Under the pieces are notes generated by a model. It was not told where the DNA came from and made no database searches. It was given only the letters and a program-made list of their open reading frames with translations. Of a DNA stretch of 30,140 nucleotides, positions 22,801 to 30,025 are shown one piece after another. The DNA lies in the IMG/VR virus record IMGVR_UViG_3300032020_000035, positions 1-30,140 of that record; one strand, 5' to 3'. How positions within the stretch are numbered: position 1 is the stretch's first letter; every line of letters begins with the position of its first letter. The translations under genes were made by a program, and so were the position numbers. Origin of the DNA: a virus.

Positions 22801-22968
22801 GACGGGGGGACTGTATTTTTCCCAACCAGTGTAGGCTAAGAAGTCACTGGACATATCTGGGTCTGGAACAGAATATGCGGGAGGCACATTGAATAGTAAA
22901 AATGGTAAAAGACCGATGAAGAGCAAAATCATTAGTATGATTGGTTTTGCCCTAACAACCCACTTCAA
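19840..22968 (-). CDS. Giant secreted NodB-type polysaccharide deacetylase with Ig-like repeats
   Basis: This 1042-residue protein starts with a signal peptide/anchor (~8-32). Residues ~40-330 look like a concanavalin-like glycan-binding domain, followed by a Pro linker (~336-350). The NodB catalytic domain shows FTFDD (~401-405), EIGSHTKTHPHL (~449-460; metal-binding His pair), FAYPYG (~493-498) and LLTHDV (~565-570). About three Ig/FN3-like repeats follow, marked by YVNDTDNQWA-type segments, then a carboxypeptidase-regulatory-like domain and a final beta domain. More than 20 NxS/T sequons fit archaeal glycosylation. It would remove acetyl groups from surface polysaccharide, either as part of the virion or secreted by the infected cell. 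The start is TTG with AGGTGA upstream. Confidence 0.85.
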   Translation of the reverse strand: MKWVVRAKPIILMILLFIGLLPFLLFNVPPAYSVPDPDMSSDFLAYTGWEKYSPPVNFGYGIISNWNPWDNLNSAPWSETEYGNTGGGHAEVQTYASQGISSPPNGGTNVLKMIGEGGANAYLLNCQDLSGQFYTDIYESRWLYFPSAFVNYMGSSWTSWGGYDERNPVNTAWSPNIEGTGEYWFPFYFEITDGGWLLRGGGATVGTAAYQFKYFFTDSAAIPYSLSAGRGTGYVSYADNVIAQPQGLPADRWFRIEYYVHKTVTQTGVFKWWVTDPNNPDPSKRATRLVFNIEGIETATTDSVRSTMYKWSQLRNAPVIYYADEEYLYNYNAHDVPPPPPPPEPEPPHAGEIQVSNNTQGALANITGLVSSDATLKLSHWKLETNNTGTAVNITGSFGAIIFTFDDNDQSLSDIALGYMNSYGYDGVAFVITTKANATAIAQALSDADWEIGSHTKTHPHLGTLSGPALSDEVVGSKTWLEANIAGCAPVISFAYPYGEGSDDSEVLSYVTPNYLLARHAWMETVWDGSSNYAIKPYEIYNSNYAENIQSAIAMAKTTAQYVVLLTHDVKTFPTAYGITPTNFNTVLNQIQSNGLSVVTFKEAYNIIRSGASGSWKTTLTLNSTASAVHLRAWVNDTDGVWSEVSERTLILSASPGTSDPPWINSLALNTTTISMPAILTASAIDDVGLSGFIVSSNNSGSWVNETWTAWAGAPTAGNFNHTYTLNGIIGKIVDFRVYVNDTDNQWATATLRRTTTDYTSPTILSLSHSTTVWHSIITFSTVIQDDYGLEGLIFSTNNTETWVNSTYQNPAGTPTYWSWNSASLGYEVDSVAGARVEYKIYTNNTKGKWSLSQNVFFVSHEVIRQLTAYVYPSTPLANVLINGTWLTDANGHYEWPSLTNFNNHLTIAPPAGNYYPAWIVNATSYTWETTYYSVDILEYQTGLIIVYFYPAIIGAGRPYIETCTTPLMIRSVTSNYDEISRKITLTITGIGIFTVNPEAKFTLDVYKVTGADDWFWNGLTNILQVVISNYADDSTIEVYWH

Positions 22969-22978
22969 AATGTGTCAC

Positions 22979-24733
22979 CTATGGATAATAGTAACTTTCA
23001 ATGAATTCTGTGTTATTCCATGTGTTTGTTACGACTGTGAAGTTTCCATGCATGCCCATCCAGCCAGCGTATTTGAAGACGCTATTGTAAATTCTGAGTT
23101 GTGTGCCATCGGTGTGTTGAATTAAGGATTCTATGCCATAATTGCCGATTGAGCCATCTCCGCCGAGATAGGCATAGGATGAGGGTGAGCAGAAGACTTG
23201 GGTTAAATCAATAAAGCCTGCTTTGTTAGTGTCATAGACAACTATCCCATTGCCTCCAACACTTTGTATGACAACTTGAGTTAGGGAGATTGTTGCGTTG
23301 TAGTCGCTTGTAATATAAAGGGTCATGCCTCTTTGCCCCGACAATGCGCCGTCTTTACCGTTTTCAATGAAAATGTTTCGTCCACGTACAAATCCAGAAC
23401 TTGCGATTTCTATGGCAGCGGTTTTTGTTACATTGTCATCCCAATCATCTGCGTTGCTGGAGATGCTGTCAAGGTCAATTCCCATTCCTGCAGCATGAAA
23501 ACCTGTTCCATAGTTGAGATAAGTGTAAATGTTTGAAACCTCTACAAATTGGTCTGCACCATCGAGGTAAATACCATATCTGTTGTAACCTGCCCAGAGG
23601 TGATCTAAGATAACGCCATCATTTGTTCCTCCGTTGGTGGTTAACCAAAGTCCATAATAACAGTTGATGAACCCAAGATGGTGGAAATAGCCGTTTATGA
23701 TATTGGTTGCTTTTAGACCAGCATTGCCCGAAGTCATTGTTATGGAAGATGCATATATGTCCAAGTAGGGTAGCGCGTGACCGCTAAAGATTATGTTTCC
23801 CACTTCAACGCCTTTTGTAAGAACTCCGCTGGCTGCATCGTAACCAACATTCAGTATTGTTCCTGTGAAACCATCGGCGGATTGGAAAACAACGCCTTGC
23901 GGAAGGTTTGCAGGCATTGTTTTTGTGGCTAAAACATCAGTGAAAAAAGATTCACCGAGCAATTTTAATGTTTTAGCATAGGTTGTGGCTGCGGCTGGTA
24001 TCAAAATCGAGGCATCAAAAGTGTAAAGCCCCACCTTAAATAAAATGGTTCCACCATCATTAGCAAGCAAAATAGTAATTGCATTGTTTATGATTTGGCT
24101 TGCGTCTGTTCCCACAAAAGGTATGCTTCCATCGGTTCCGTTTTTGGCGAAGTACCACATGGTCCCCGACACGTTTTTAGCAAACACAAGATAGCTGTAG
24201 TCTTCGTTTTGGCTTTCATCCTCAATGAAAGTAGTGAGTAGGCCGTTTTCCCAGTGTTTGAAATCGTAGTTGTGGTAGTCAAGCAATGTGGCTGTGGCGC
24301 CAGAATCAATCGTTACAGAAATGCCAGTGGCCCCTGATTCAAGGATTAATGTAACCTTATTCTTCAATGTGACAGCAGCGTTATAGGTTCCCGTGTAGCT
24401 TGGAGCCTTCACATAGACGGTTCCCCCAAATGTTGTGCTTTTATCTATGCCCCACTGAATAGCAGCATCATCATCTGTGCCAAAATACTCACCTAGCAAC
24501 GTTGACATGTTACGAGTGGCATAGAAAGTGCTGTTGTACTGCCAAGTGATGTAGCTGGCTTCACTCCAAGCCTCAAGCGGGTCCTCGAGTTCTGCTTTGA
24601 TTTTACCAATCATTTCAAACTGGTAATACGCGTAGAGACTTGCGGTTGCAAGCAAGATGATGCTTGCTAACAGCAACGCTATTGTTGTAGTTCGCATTCG
24701 TTTTGTATCCAATTTATTCATCTCCATGATCAT
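22979..24733 (-). CDS. Membrane-anchored/secreted beta-helix protein
   Basis: This 584-residue protein has an N-terminal signal anchor (~17-37) and a DDAAIQWGID/GGTVYVKAP start resembling pectate-lyase-3 domains. A middle module (DYSYLVFAKNVSGTMWYFAKN, 178-198) is shared with the spike at 1745-3283, and a long parallel beta-helix region follows (GLWLTTNGGTNDGVILDHL, YGIYLDGADQFVEVSN, ...). Sequons are frequent. A membrane anchor is strange for a tail fibre and suggests display on the infected cell or membrane-associated assembly. It overlaps the upstream gene by ATGA and precedes the deacetylase gene by 10 bases, so the two probably act on the same glycan. Confidence 0.75.
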   Translation of the reverse strand: MIMEMNKLDTKRMRTTTIALLLASIILLATASLYAYYQFEMIGKIKAELEDPLEAWSEASYITWQYNSTFYATRNMSTLLGEYFGTDDDAAIQWGIDKSTTFGGTVYVKAPSYTGTYNAAVTLKNKVTLILESGATGISVTIDSGATATLLDYHNYDFKHWENGLLTTFIEDESQNEDYSYLVFAKNVSGTMWYFAKNGTDGSIPFVGTDASQIINNAITILLANDGGTILFKVGLYTFDASILIPAAATTYAKTLKLLGESFFTDVLATKTMPANLPQGVVFQSADGFTGTILNVGYDAASGVLTKGVEVGNIIFSGHALPYLDIYASSITMTSGNAGLKATNIINGYFHHLGFINCYYGLWLTTNGGTNDGVILDHLWAGYNRYGIYLDGADQFVEVSNIYTYLNYGTGFHAAGMGIDLDSISSNADDWDDNVTKTAAIEIASSGFVRGRNIFIENGKDGALSGQRGMTLYITSDYNATISLTQVVIQSVGGNGIVVYDTNKAGFIDLTQVFCSPSSYAYLGGDGSIGNYGIESLIQHTDGTQLRIYNSVFKYAGWMGMHGNFTVVTNTWNNTEFIESYYYP

Positions 24734-25095
24734 GCAGTGTAGATATCATAACTGAATGTGACTGAGCCCATGCCACTATGATAAATGTAGATGTTGTTGT
24801 TATCCCAGTTCACGCCGAAAGCGTAGGGTTGCACGGCTTTAGGCGTAGCCTGTACTCGCTGGATGTTTGCGCCTTGACTATGCGCCTTAGTGATTGGCGA
24901 ACTACCTGATACTGTGCCATGTTCCACGCTGCCCGCGGGTGAGGACCCGTTAACGGTTAAGTCGCCTTCGATGGTTAAGTCGCTTACAATTATCTGCGCG
25001 TTTGCGTCAGTCTTGCTGATTGAGTCATCAACCATACCATTTAAGCGTGTGTGGGTTATTTTTTCCATCGCAATCCATTGAGCTGGTTTCGTCAT
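24730..25095 (-). CDS. Small fibre/virion protein
   Basis: This 121-residue protein has a helical N-terminus (MEKITHTRLNGMVDDSIS), a DLTIEGDLTVNGS strand repeat like those of fibre shafts, and a C-terminal beta domain (YAFGVNWDNNNIYIYHSGM). The layout fits a short trimeric fibre. It abuts the upstream microprotein with no gap and overlaps the next gene by ATGA. Confidence 0.55.
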   Translation of the reverse strand: MTKPAQWIAMEKITHTRLNGMVDDSISKTDANAQIIVSDLTIEGDLTVNGSSPAGSVEHGTVSGSSPITKAHSQGANIQRVQATPKAVQPYAFGVNWDNNNIYIYHSGMGSVTFSYDIYTA

Positions 25096-25257
25096 TTAAC
25101 TCGCCTTTTTTAATTCAGTTAGAATTTCAGTCCACAGTTTTGAAGCGTCGACACTTTTGAGTTTAGGCAATATTTCGTTATCCCAGATAGGAACGTAAAC
25201 ATCGCATCGCGCATTGCCACAACGAGCAACACCACAATATGCCTTATCCATGTTCAT
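25096..25257 (-). CDS. 53-residue Cys-containing protein
   Basis: This gene fills the gap between connector and fibre genes. Its ATG shares one base with the upstream stop (TGATG) and its TAA directly precedes the next ATG. The protein MNMDKAYCGVARCGNARC... has Cys at 8, 13 and 18, then a helical C-terminus (LPKLKSVDASKLWTEILTELKK). Three Cys could bind metal together with another ligand. The exact fit between neighbours is the main support. Confidence 0.6.
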   Translation of the reverse strand: MNMDKAYCGVARCGNARCDVYVPIWDNEILPKLKSVDASKLWTEILTELKKAS

Positions 25258-25661
25258 CACTCATTTGGTAATGGATCGTTCGCTATGACAATTGGCAAAC
25301 TCTTTAAGCGTTCAATAGCTTTCTCAATCATCATCATGCTAAGTTTGTAGTCTGGATCAATTGAAACGTAGCCTGCGCTTAACGCTTCAACGCCTATTTG
25401 ACTGCCTTTTTCCTTGTAGGCTTTAAGCATCAAGTTTGTGAGCCATTTCACCACAAAGATTTCAGCGTCTGTGCCAGTGATGGTTTTGGCTCCTGCCTCA
25501 CCACCAAGATCAGCTATGGTTAAGCCCGCTTGCAAGTTTATCCAGTCTATTGCATCGTCGATTTTGTATTCGAGGATGGTTAAGGTTAAGCCGCTGAAGC
25601 TTGCGGTTGTGTAGCCGTTTTCGTCTAGGACTCGTTGGGCAATGTTTGTGATTGTAGTCAT
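25257..25661 (-). CDS. Head-tail connector (gp6/adaptor-like)
   Basis: This 134-residue helical protein has the typical adaptor beginning (IAQRVLDENGYTTASFSGLT...YKIDDAIDWINLQAG), a central EIFVVKWLTNLMLKAYKEKGS helix and a C-terminal helix. Adaptors ring the portal's lower side. AGGAG precedes the ATG. The position after head genes agrees. Confidence 0.65.
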   Translation of the reverse strand: MTTITNIAQRVLDENGYTTASFSGLTLTILEYKIDDAIDWINLQAGLTIADLGGEAGAKTITGTDAEIFVVKWLTNLMLKAYKEKGSQIGVEALSAGYVSIDPDYKLSMMMIEKAIERLKSLPIVIANDPLPNE

Positions 25662-25665
25662 TTTT

Positions 25666-25881
25666 TTATGGTAACTCCTTTACTTTTTCGAGTAACTGTT
25701 GTTTCAACGATTCATAATCTTTTTTGAGTTCTTTCACATCTTCTGCGGGCAAGTGCTTTTTTGTTCCAGCAACAACGTATTCAAGTCGGCTTAAGCTAAT
25801 GTTTTGGGCTATTTTGCGTAGGAGAAGGTTGATTTCCATTAGTTTCTGTTGATTCTCGTATCGGATACAACATTTTTTCAC
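25666..25881 (-). CDS. Small coiled-coil protein
   Basis: This 71-residue protein is almost wholly helical (LMEINLLLRKIAQNISLSRLEY..., VKELKKDYESLKQQLLEKV) and begins MKKCC from a GTG codon preceded by AAGG. An ATG at 25839 could be the start instead. It has the size of small virion assembly factors. The function is unknown. Confidence 0.45.
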   Translation of the reverse strand: MKKCCIRYENQQKLMEINLLLRKIAQNISLSRLEYVVAGTKKHLPAEDVKELKKDYESLKQQLLEKVKELP

Positions 25882-25905
25882 CTTACACTATTGACATCAT
25901 GATTC

Positions 25906-26646
25906 TTAGCCACTTGCCACTTGAACCCAGCTATACGTGTCAGCCGCAGACTTCATGCATTGATAGCTTTTGTCGGCTATGCCTTCGACACCTTCAACCC
26001 GAATCATTGCACCCCGATACTCTTCACCAGCAACGGGCAGTAAACCAGACTCTTCGCGTAACCCAACATTGCCCATATAAAAATATCCTAACTGAGCAAT
26101 GTCTCTCCAAAGATAGACAGGACGCCCTAAATCCCAAGGACCACCACCACCAGGAAGGAAATGGCTGTCAACCGCAAATGTATCACCCGTAAAGTCGAAG
26201 GTCATCAGGGTTTTTAGTGTCAACTCATCTGCAGAGATGCCGTAAATGTAGAAAGTACCATCAAAATTGACTATGAAGTAGCGTGGCAGTTTAGTGCCGA
26301 TGGGATTTTCTGTGTATAGGTCAATGAAAGCACCAGGGTAATTTGGCGGTAGCAGAGGCATGTCGCTCGGCGTTTTACCGCCAACAATCACTCTGGCTAA
26401 GTTGTTGTAGCCTAAACTCCGCCCTTGCCAAATTCCTCGAAGCCACGCTTTAGAATTTGAGCCTATGCTGTATGTTTCGGATGTCGCTGGCAGCAAGTCA
26501 CCGTCAAAAACAAGTTCACCCAAAGGATGCGTGTGCGGACCCCCACCACGATAGGGTTGCGTGATTTGCTGAATAATTCGCGGCTTAGAAAGTTCGTAAA
26601 GCAAGTAAGCGAGAAGTAACCGTTGAGCACGAGACTTCAATGCCAT
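25906..26646 (-). CDS. Virion fibre-like structural protein
   Basis: In this 246-residue protein, residues 34-75 contain RGGGPHTHPLGELVFDGDLLP and a SIGSNSKAWLRGIW segment, a pattern found in phage fibres and head-fibre proteins. The middle is beta-rich. The end (RGAMIRVEGVEGIADKSYQC...YSWVQVASG) is a small domain common at the C-terminus of structural proteins. It is probably a surface appendage of head or neck. It lies 3 bases from the coiled-coil gene upstream. Confidence 0.55.
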   Translation of the reverse strand: MALKSRAQRLLLAYLLYELSKPRIIQQITQPYRGGGPHTHPLGELVFDGDLLPATSETYSIGSNSKAWLRGIWQGRSLGYNNLARVIVGGKTPSDMPLLPPNYPGAFIDLYTENPIGTKLPRYFIVNFDGTFYIYGISADELTLKTLMTFDFTGDTFAVDSHFLPGGGGPWDLGRPVYLWRDIAQLGYFYMGNVGLREESGLLPVAGEEYRGAMIRVEGVEGIADKSYQCMKSAADTYSWVQVASG

Positions 26647-26649
26647 GGC

Positions 26650-26937
26650 TTATTCCTTCTCGATTTTCGCCTTCAACAAATCCATGATTTCCTTCTCGTA
26701 ACCATCCAAATCAAGCTTACTCTTCAACATTTGAATGATTGTGTTCTGCTGCTGTTCAATGTGGGTTAAACGAACTTCGAGACTCACCAAATCCGTTGCT
26801 AACTGCTCTTTAATTTGCCTTGTGTTCTCACGCTTCAAAACTTCAAGAAACTCATCAGTAGCAGACAGAGGATTCTCCAACTCTTTGGTTTTAGTGAGGA
26901 ACTTTTCTATTTCAGGCTTAACCTTACTCATTCTCAT
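26650..26937 (-). CDS. Coiled-coil protein
   Basis: This 95-residue protein is a predicted long helix (VSLEVRLTHIEQQQNTIIQMLKS is the clearest heptad region). It overlaps the end of the second glycosyltransferase gene and precedes the fibre-like gene, so it may be a stalk or assembly factor for that fibre. ATG 26937 or 26931. Confidence 0.5.
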   Translation of the reverse strand: MRMSKVKPEIEKFLTKTKELENPLSATDEFLEVLKRENTRQIKEQLATDLVSLEVRLTHIEQQQNTIIQMLKSKLDLDGYEKEIMDLLKAKIEKE

Positions 26938-27499
26938 TCACTTCTCTAAGGTGACGTAACCAAAACTTTTCAACAAGACTGTAACTTGGGTAGGTGCCAT
27001 CCATCAATCTGCCATACCCGTCAATCAGCAACTGCCCAACATTATGATGTGGCTTCTCGCCTATGTGCCTGCGAATCCACAACCACAACTCTGGCTTACC
27101 ATCTGGCTTGTCGCTATGTCCATGATTCCAAACGCCCCACACATTAACATCACTACTCAAAATTTCATCCTTGTCAAATTCGCCTTCCAACACTTGATCA
27201 GCATCAATCACAAAGTAAACATCGCCTTCTTGCCCCACAAGATAAAGGTCTCGTTGCAAATGCTGAGGCAAATCGGCGGAAAGAATGATTTCGCAACCAT
27301 ACTTCTCCGCAACGGCAACAGTATCATCGGTTGAATGTGGCGTGTTAAATTCGGGTCCAGTGCGCCAATGCTTGCTGAATCTGCCTTCCACAACAACTAT
27401 GCGGTCGGCATACGGCTTAATGGATTCTAAGCATTGTGGAAGCGTTTTCGCCATGTTGTAGGACGCGATGCAAAAGATTAATTGTGGTTTCTTAGGCAT
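26924..27499 (-). CDS. GT2-type glycosyltransferase, copy B
   Basis: This 191-residue protein has a nucleotide-sugar binding start (LIFCIASYNMAKTLPQCLESI), VVVEGRF, TPHSTDDT, RDLYLVGQEGD and the metal-binding DAD (99-101 in VIDADQV). All are paralleled in the neighbouring copy A. The ATG at 27499 lies just before the upstream stop; a GTG at 27520 would add seven residues. It is short for a GT2 enzyme but keeps the catalytic core. It probably adds sugars to a virion protein or host surface glycan. The C-terminal WLRHLREVN could mark the acceptor side. Confidence 0.75.
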   Translation of the reverse strand: MPKKPQLIFCIASYNMAKTLPQCLESIKPYADRIVVVEGRFSKHWRTGPEFNTPHSTDDTVAVAEKYGCEIILSADLPQHLQRDLYLVGQEGDVYFVIDADQVLEGEFDKDEILSSDVNVWGVWNHGHSDKPDGKPELWLWIRRHIGEKPHHNVGQLLIDGYGRLMDGTYPSYSLVEKFWLRHLREVNENE

Positions 27500-28247
27500 C
27501 ACAAACCATCTTTTGCTCACGCGCTAATTCCTGTGCCTTCTGCATAAGCGCGGCAGTGTGCGGGTTGAAGTCTAAGCGTTTGCTAAAGTCGTATGGTTCG
27601 CGGAGTGACTGCGCTAAATGGTGAATCGAAAAGTCAGCTAATGGAAGTTGTGCGCTGGTACGGTTACTGACTGGAATTAATTTACCATCAATATTAGGGC
27701 AAGCGTATGCTGATCCAGCAGTATGCTGCATTCCTTTCTTGAACTTGTAAATGAGATTGAGTAACACACCGTTTGTTTCATACGCGATTTCGGTTGGGCA
27801 TCCATTTGGTGTTGACTCTGCTGGACATTTTAACCAAACTGCCCAAACGTCATTTTCACTTAGTTTTTCTTTTAGCGCATCCTTGTTTGGAGATGTGGTG
27901 TTTAGTAGCCAATCGTCATCCCACACTATAAAGTAGTCTCCTTCTGTGCCTACTAGATACAAGTCACGCGCTCGTAACTGTGACAAATCATCATATGAAC
28001 GAAGCATTATTACTTCTGGATATTTGTCTTGGTATTCAGCGATTATTTGGAGTGTATCATCAGTGCTATGTGGTGTGGGGTACACATTCACGAATTCGGC
28101 GAAGCGCCCTTCCACTATCACTACTTTGTCAGCAAATGGTAGGATTGACTCAAGGGTTTGGCGAAGTGTTTTGGCACCGTTGTATGTGACTATGCAGAAG
28201 ATTAGTTCTGCTTTACTCTCCGAGAACTTCGATGTCTGCGGGGTCAA
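27492..28247 (-). CDS. GT2-type glycosyltransferase, copy A
   Basis: This 251-residue protein has LIFCIVTYNGAKTLRQTLESI, VVIVEGRF, TPHSTDDT, RDLYLVGTEGD and the DXD-like WDDDW (109-113). It adds ~50 residues beyond copy B, including a Cys-containing segment (LKCPAESTPNGCPTEI) and HHLAQSLREP. It starts with TTG inside the end of the upstream head gene. Tandem duplication followed by divergence is the simplest origin of the pair. Confidence 0.8.
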   Translation of the reverse strand: MTPQTSKFSESKAELIFCIVTYNGAKTLRQTLESILPFADKVVIVEGRFAEFVNVYPTPHSTDDTLQIIAEYQDKYPEVIMLRSYDDLSQLRARDLYLVGTEGDYFIVWDDDWLLNTTSPNKDALKEKLSENDVWAVWLKCPAESTPNGCPTEIAYETNGVLLNLIYKFKKGMQHTAGSAYACPNIDGKLIPVSNRTSAQLPLADFSIHHLAQSLREPYDFSKRLDFNPHTAALMQKAQELAREQKMVCDA

Positions 28248-28491
28248 AGAGTTTTAGTCGCTCCCTAGTTACCGTGAATGTTGAGCCTTTTTCGAATGTG
28301 CCTTGCTCGAAGTGTAGTGTACCAACTTTCACCTTCACTGTCACCACGTTGGCTTCCTTGGTTTTAAAGACTGGTGTTTTGACAATGGTTTCTTTTATTG
28401 GTACTATTGGTTCCTCTGGTATCATGAATGGGCCCGCGTACTCTATTGGTTTCTCTTCAGTTTTCGATGCCTCTTTTTTCTTTATTGACAT
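28213..28491 (-). CDS. Small head/structural protein
   Basis: In this 92-residue protein, a Lys/Pro-rich N-terminal half is followed by a small beta domain (VKVKVGTLHFEQGTFEKGSTFTV) and a helix (RERLKLFDPADIEVL), the layout of short head proteins that contain a 'GxxFxxG...L' strand pair. GAGGAGGT precedes the ATG. It is the first gene after the hairpin that follows the capsid gene. Confidence 0.5.
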   Translation of the reverse strand: MSIKKKEASKTEEKPIEYAGPFMIPEEPIVPIKETIVKTPVFKTKEANVVTVKVKVGTLHFEQGTFEKGSTFTVTRERLKLFDPADIEVLGE

Positions 28492-28536
28492 TTTTGGTTG
28501 TTACCTCCTCATATTTTATGTTATGACGAAACCCGT

Positions 28537-28582
28537 AAAAAATGGGGGATTGCGGTTAACTAATGTGAGTGTGCTTAACCGC
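28537..28582 (-). terminator. Hairpin plus T-run after the capsid gene
   Basis: GCGGTTAA (28552-28559) and TTAACCGC (28575-28582) are perfect inverted repeats with a 15-base loop. On the minus strand the hairpin covers the capsid gene's stop and is followed by CCCCCATTTTTT. This fits a transcription terminator or partial attenuator that gives more capsid mRNA than downstream mRNA. An AT-rich stretch (ACATAAAATATG) just after it could restart transcription. Confidence 0.6.
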
Positions 28583-29468
28583 CAAGCACAGTCATCTTGC
28601 AGATTGCGTTTGTATCGTAGACAACTGGTAACCCACGAGCGTAAACTCTGCCGAATAGGCCGCTGCCTTCCCTTGCACTCATTGTTTCAGTGTCAACTGT
28701 GAAGTCTTCTGCCACAACGTACTCGAACATGCCAATTGGGTTTGCTTTGGTTATCATGGCTGTTCCAGCCGTTATGCTTGCGGACACGTAGATTTCTCCT
28801 TGTATGCGCTCTTTGATCCATGTGAGGTAGGGTACGGCTGTGCTTGTGATGAATTTGGCTGCTTGGTTGTATTGTGCTGGGTTGCATGTGAAATTGTAGG
28901 GTGGGAAAATGTTGTCTGTCATAAGTTCCGATATGGCGTCGTTGATGCTTGCGCATATGCCGGTTGTTGCGTGTTCGGGGGCGCTGCTCCATGTGTTGCT
29001 TGTGGATTCGCTGTTTGCAGCCGCGTTGTATAAGCCGTTGATGTCGTAGTTTGTTCCGTCTCTGCTGTAGCCGAGGATGAGCAATTTGTCTTCTTCTAAG
29101 CCTACTTTGTACCCTGCAGATTCAGCGGTTACCGTATTCAATGGTGTGCCACTTAGTCGAGAAGCTGCAAGGTCAAGTTTGTTGATGATGAATTCCTTGT
29201 GAACTGTGGGTATTGCAACGCTTGTTCTTCCAAGACCAATGTTGTCTAAGGCTTCTCTGCCGGGCCATGCGACGTCGATTTGCGCATCTGAAGATTCTGT
29301 TAATGTGTCGTAGCCGAAGGTTTGTGTTGAAGGGTCTATTTTGCGGATGGGTAACAATCTGCGTCCAACGAGTTCTCTGCGGGCTGCGAAGACTACGCGG
29401 TCTAGGATGTATTGGCTTTGCTCTGTTGTTAGTGGTTCGTCGCGTCCAACGTTTCTAAATTTGTTCAT
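28575..29468 (-). CDS. Major capsid protein, encapsulin-like HK97 fold
   Basis: This 297-residue protein has an N-terminal RVVFAARRELVGRRLLPI segment, AWPGREALDNIGLGRTSVAIPTVHKEFII, and a spine-helix motif ESAGYKVGLEEDKLLILG. These are the order and spacing of encapsulin/Linocin-type shells: preparatory N-arm, E-loop region, then Ala/Glu-Asp and 'ilG'. Its length matches the encapsulin class better than HK97 gp5. The place after protease, scaffold and decoration genes makes the capsid role secure. The gene follows the decoration gene by 2 bases. Confidence 0.82.
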   Translation of the reverse strand: MNKFRNVGRDEPLTTEQSQYILDRVVFAARRELVGRRLLPIRKIDPSTQTFGYDTLTESSDAQIDVAWPGREALDNIGLGRTSVAIPTVHKEFIINKLDLAASRLSGTPLNTVTAESAGYKVGLEEDKLLILGYSRDGTNYDINGLYNAAANSESTSNTWSSAPEHATTGICASINDAISELMTDNIFPPYNFTCNPAQYNQAAKFITSTAVPYLTWIKERIQGEIYVSASITAGTAMITKANPIGMFEYVVAEDFTVDTETMSAREGSGLFGRVYARGLPVVYDTNAICKMTVLGG

Positions 29469-29470
29469 GT

Positions 29471-30025
29471 TTAGATTACGCTCCTCACCATGATGTCAAC
29501 GATTTCCGCAATGTCTGCTACTGTTTCTTCTGCGTATGCTACGATTGGTCCGTCTGCACCGTAGGTTCCTGTAGCTGTAATCGTGGGCTGTGCGCTTGTG
29601 CTTGTAACAGCCGTTGTGCCTGAAGCTACGACGGCGGTTGCGACTGCTGCTTTCTTGACGCATCCGCTTGTTCCCATCACGAGGGCATCGCCTTTCTTGA
29701 GGGTTCCTTGGCTTGCTTGAAGCGCAGCTACGAGTACGAAGCCCCCACCGTTTAGAACGGCTGCTTGAGCATTTATGAGGTATATGGTGTCGACAGTTGC
29801 GGGTCTGTGCTTCTTGATTGTGTCTTCGTATCCGAGCCATCCTACTGCCATGCTGTTCAATGCGTAGACGCCTGCAACGGTTACGTCGTCGTCATATGTG
29901 CCTTGAATCACAAGTCTGCCAGCGTACATGTTCGTGGCTGCTTCAACTTTGAGAATCTGCTTCAGTGGGTAACCCGAAACAAGGATTTGGTTTGTTGGTT
30001 TAGGTCCAACTCCAACATCTACCAT
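29471..30025 (-). CDS. Capsid decoration/head protein
   Basis: This 184-residue protein is beta-rich with low-complexity Ala/Thr/Val parts (AAVATAVVASGTTAVTSTSA), resembling DUF2190-type decoration or head-fibre proteins. It lies directly before the capsid gene with a strong GGAGGT site before its ATG; that site is in the terminal repeat. It probably binds the outer shell surface in many copies. Confidence 0.65.
   Translation of the reverse strand: MVDVGVGPKPTNQILVSGYPLKQILKVEAATNMYAGRLVIQGTYDDDVTVAGVYALNSMAVGWLGYEDTIKKHRPATVDTIYLINAQAAVLNGGGFVLVAALQASQGTLKKGDALVMGTSGCVKKAAVATAVVASGTTAVTSTSAQPTITATGTYGADGPIVAYAEETVADIAEIVDIMVRSVI

Noticed and set aside
28232-28702. 156-codon plus-strand frame
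   Set aside because: It crosses the capsid gene end, the hairpin and a small head gene on the opposite strand; a chance open frame.
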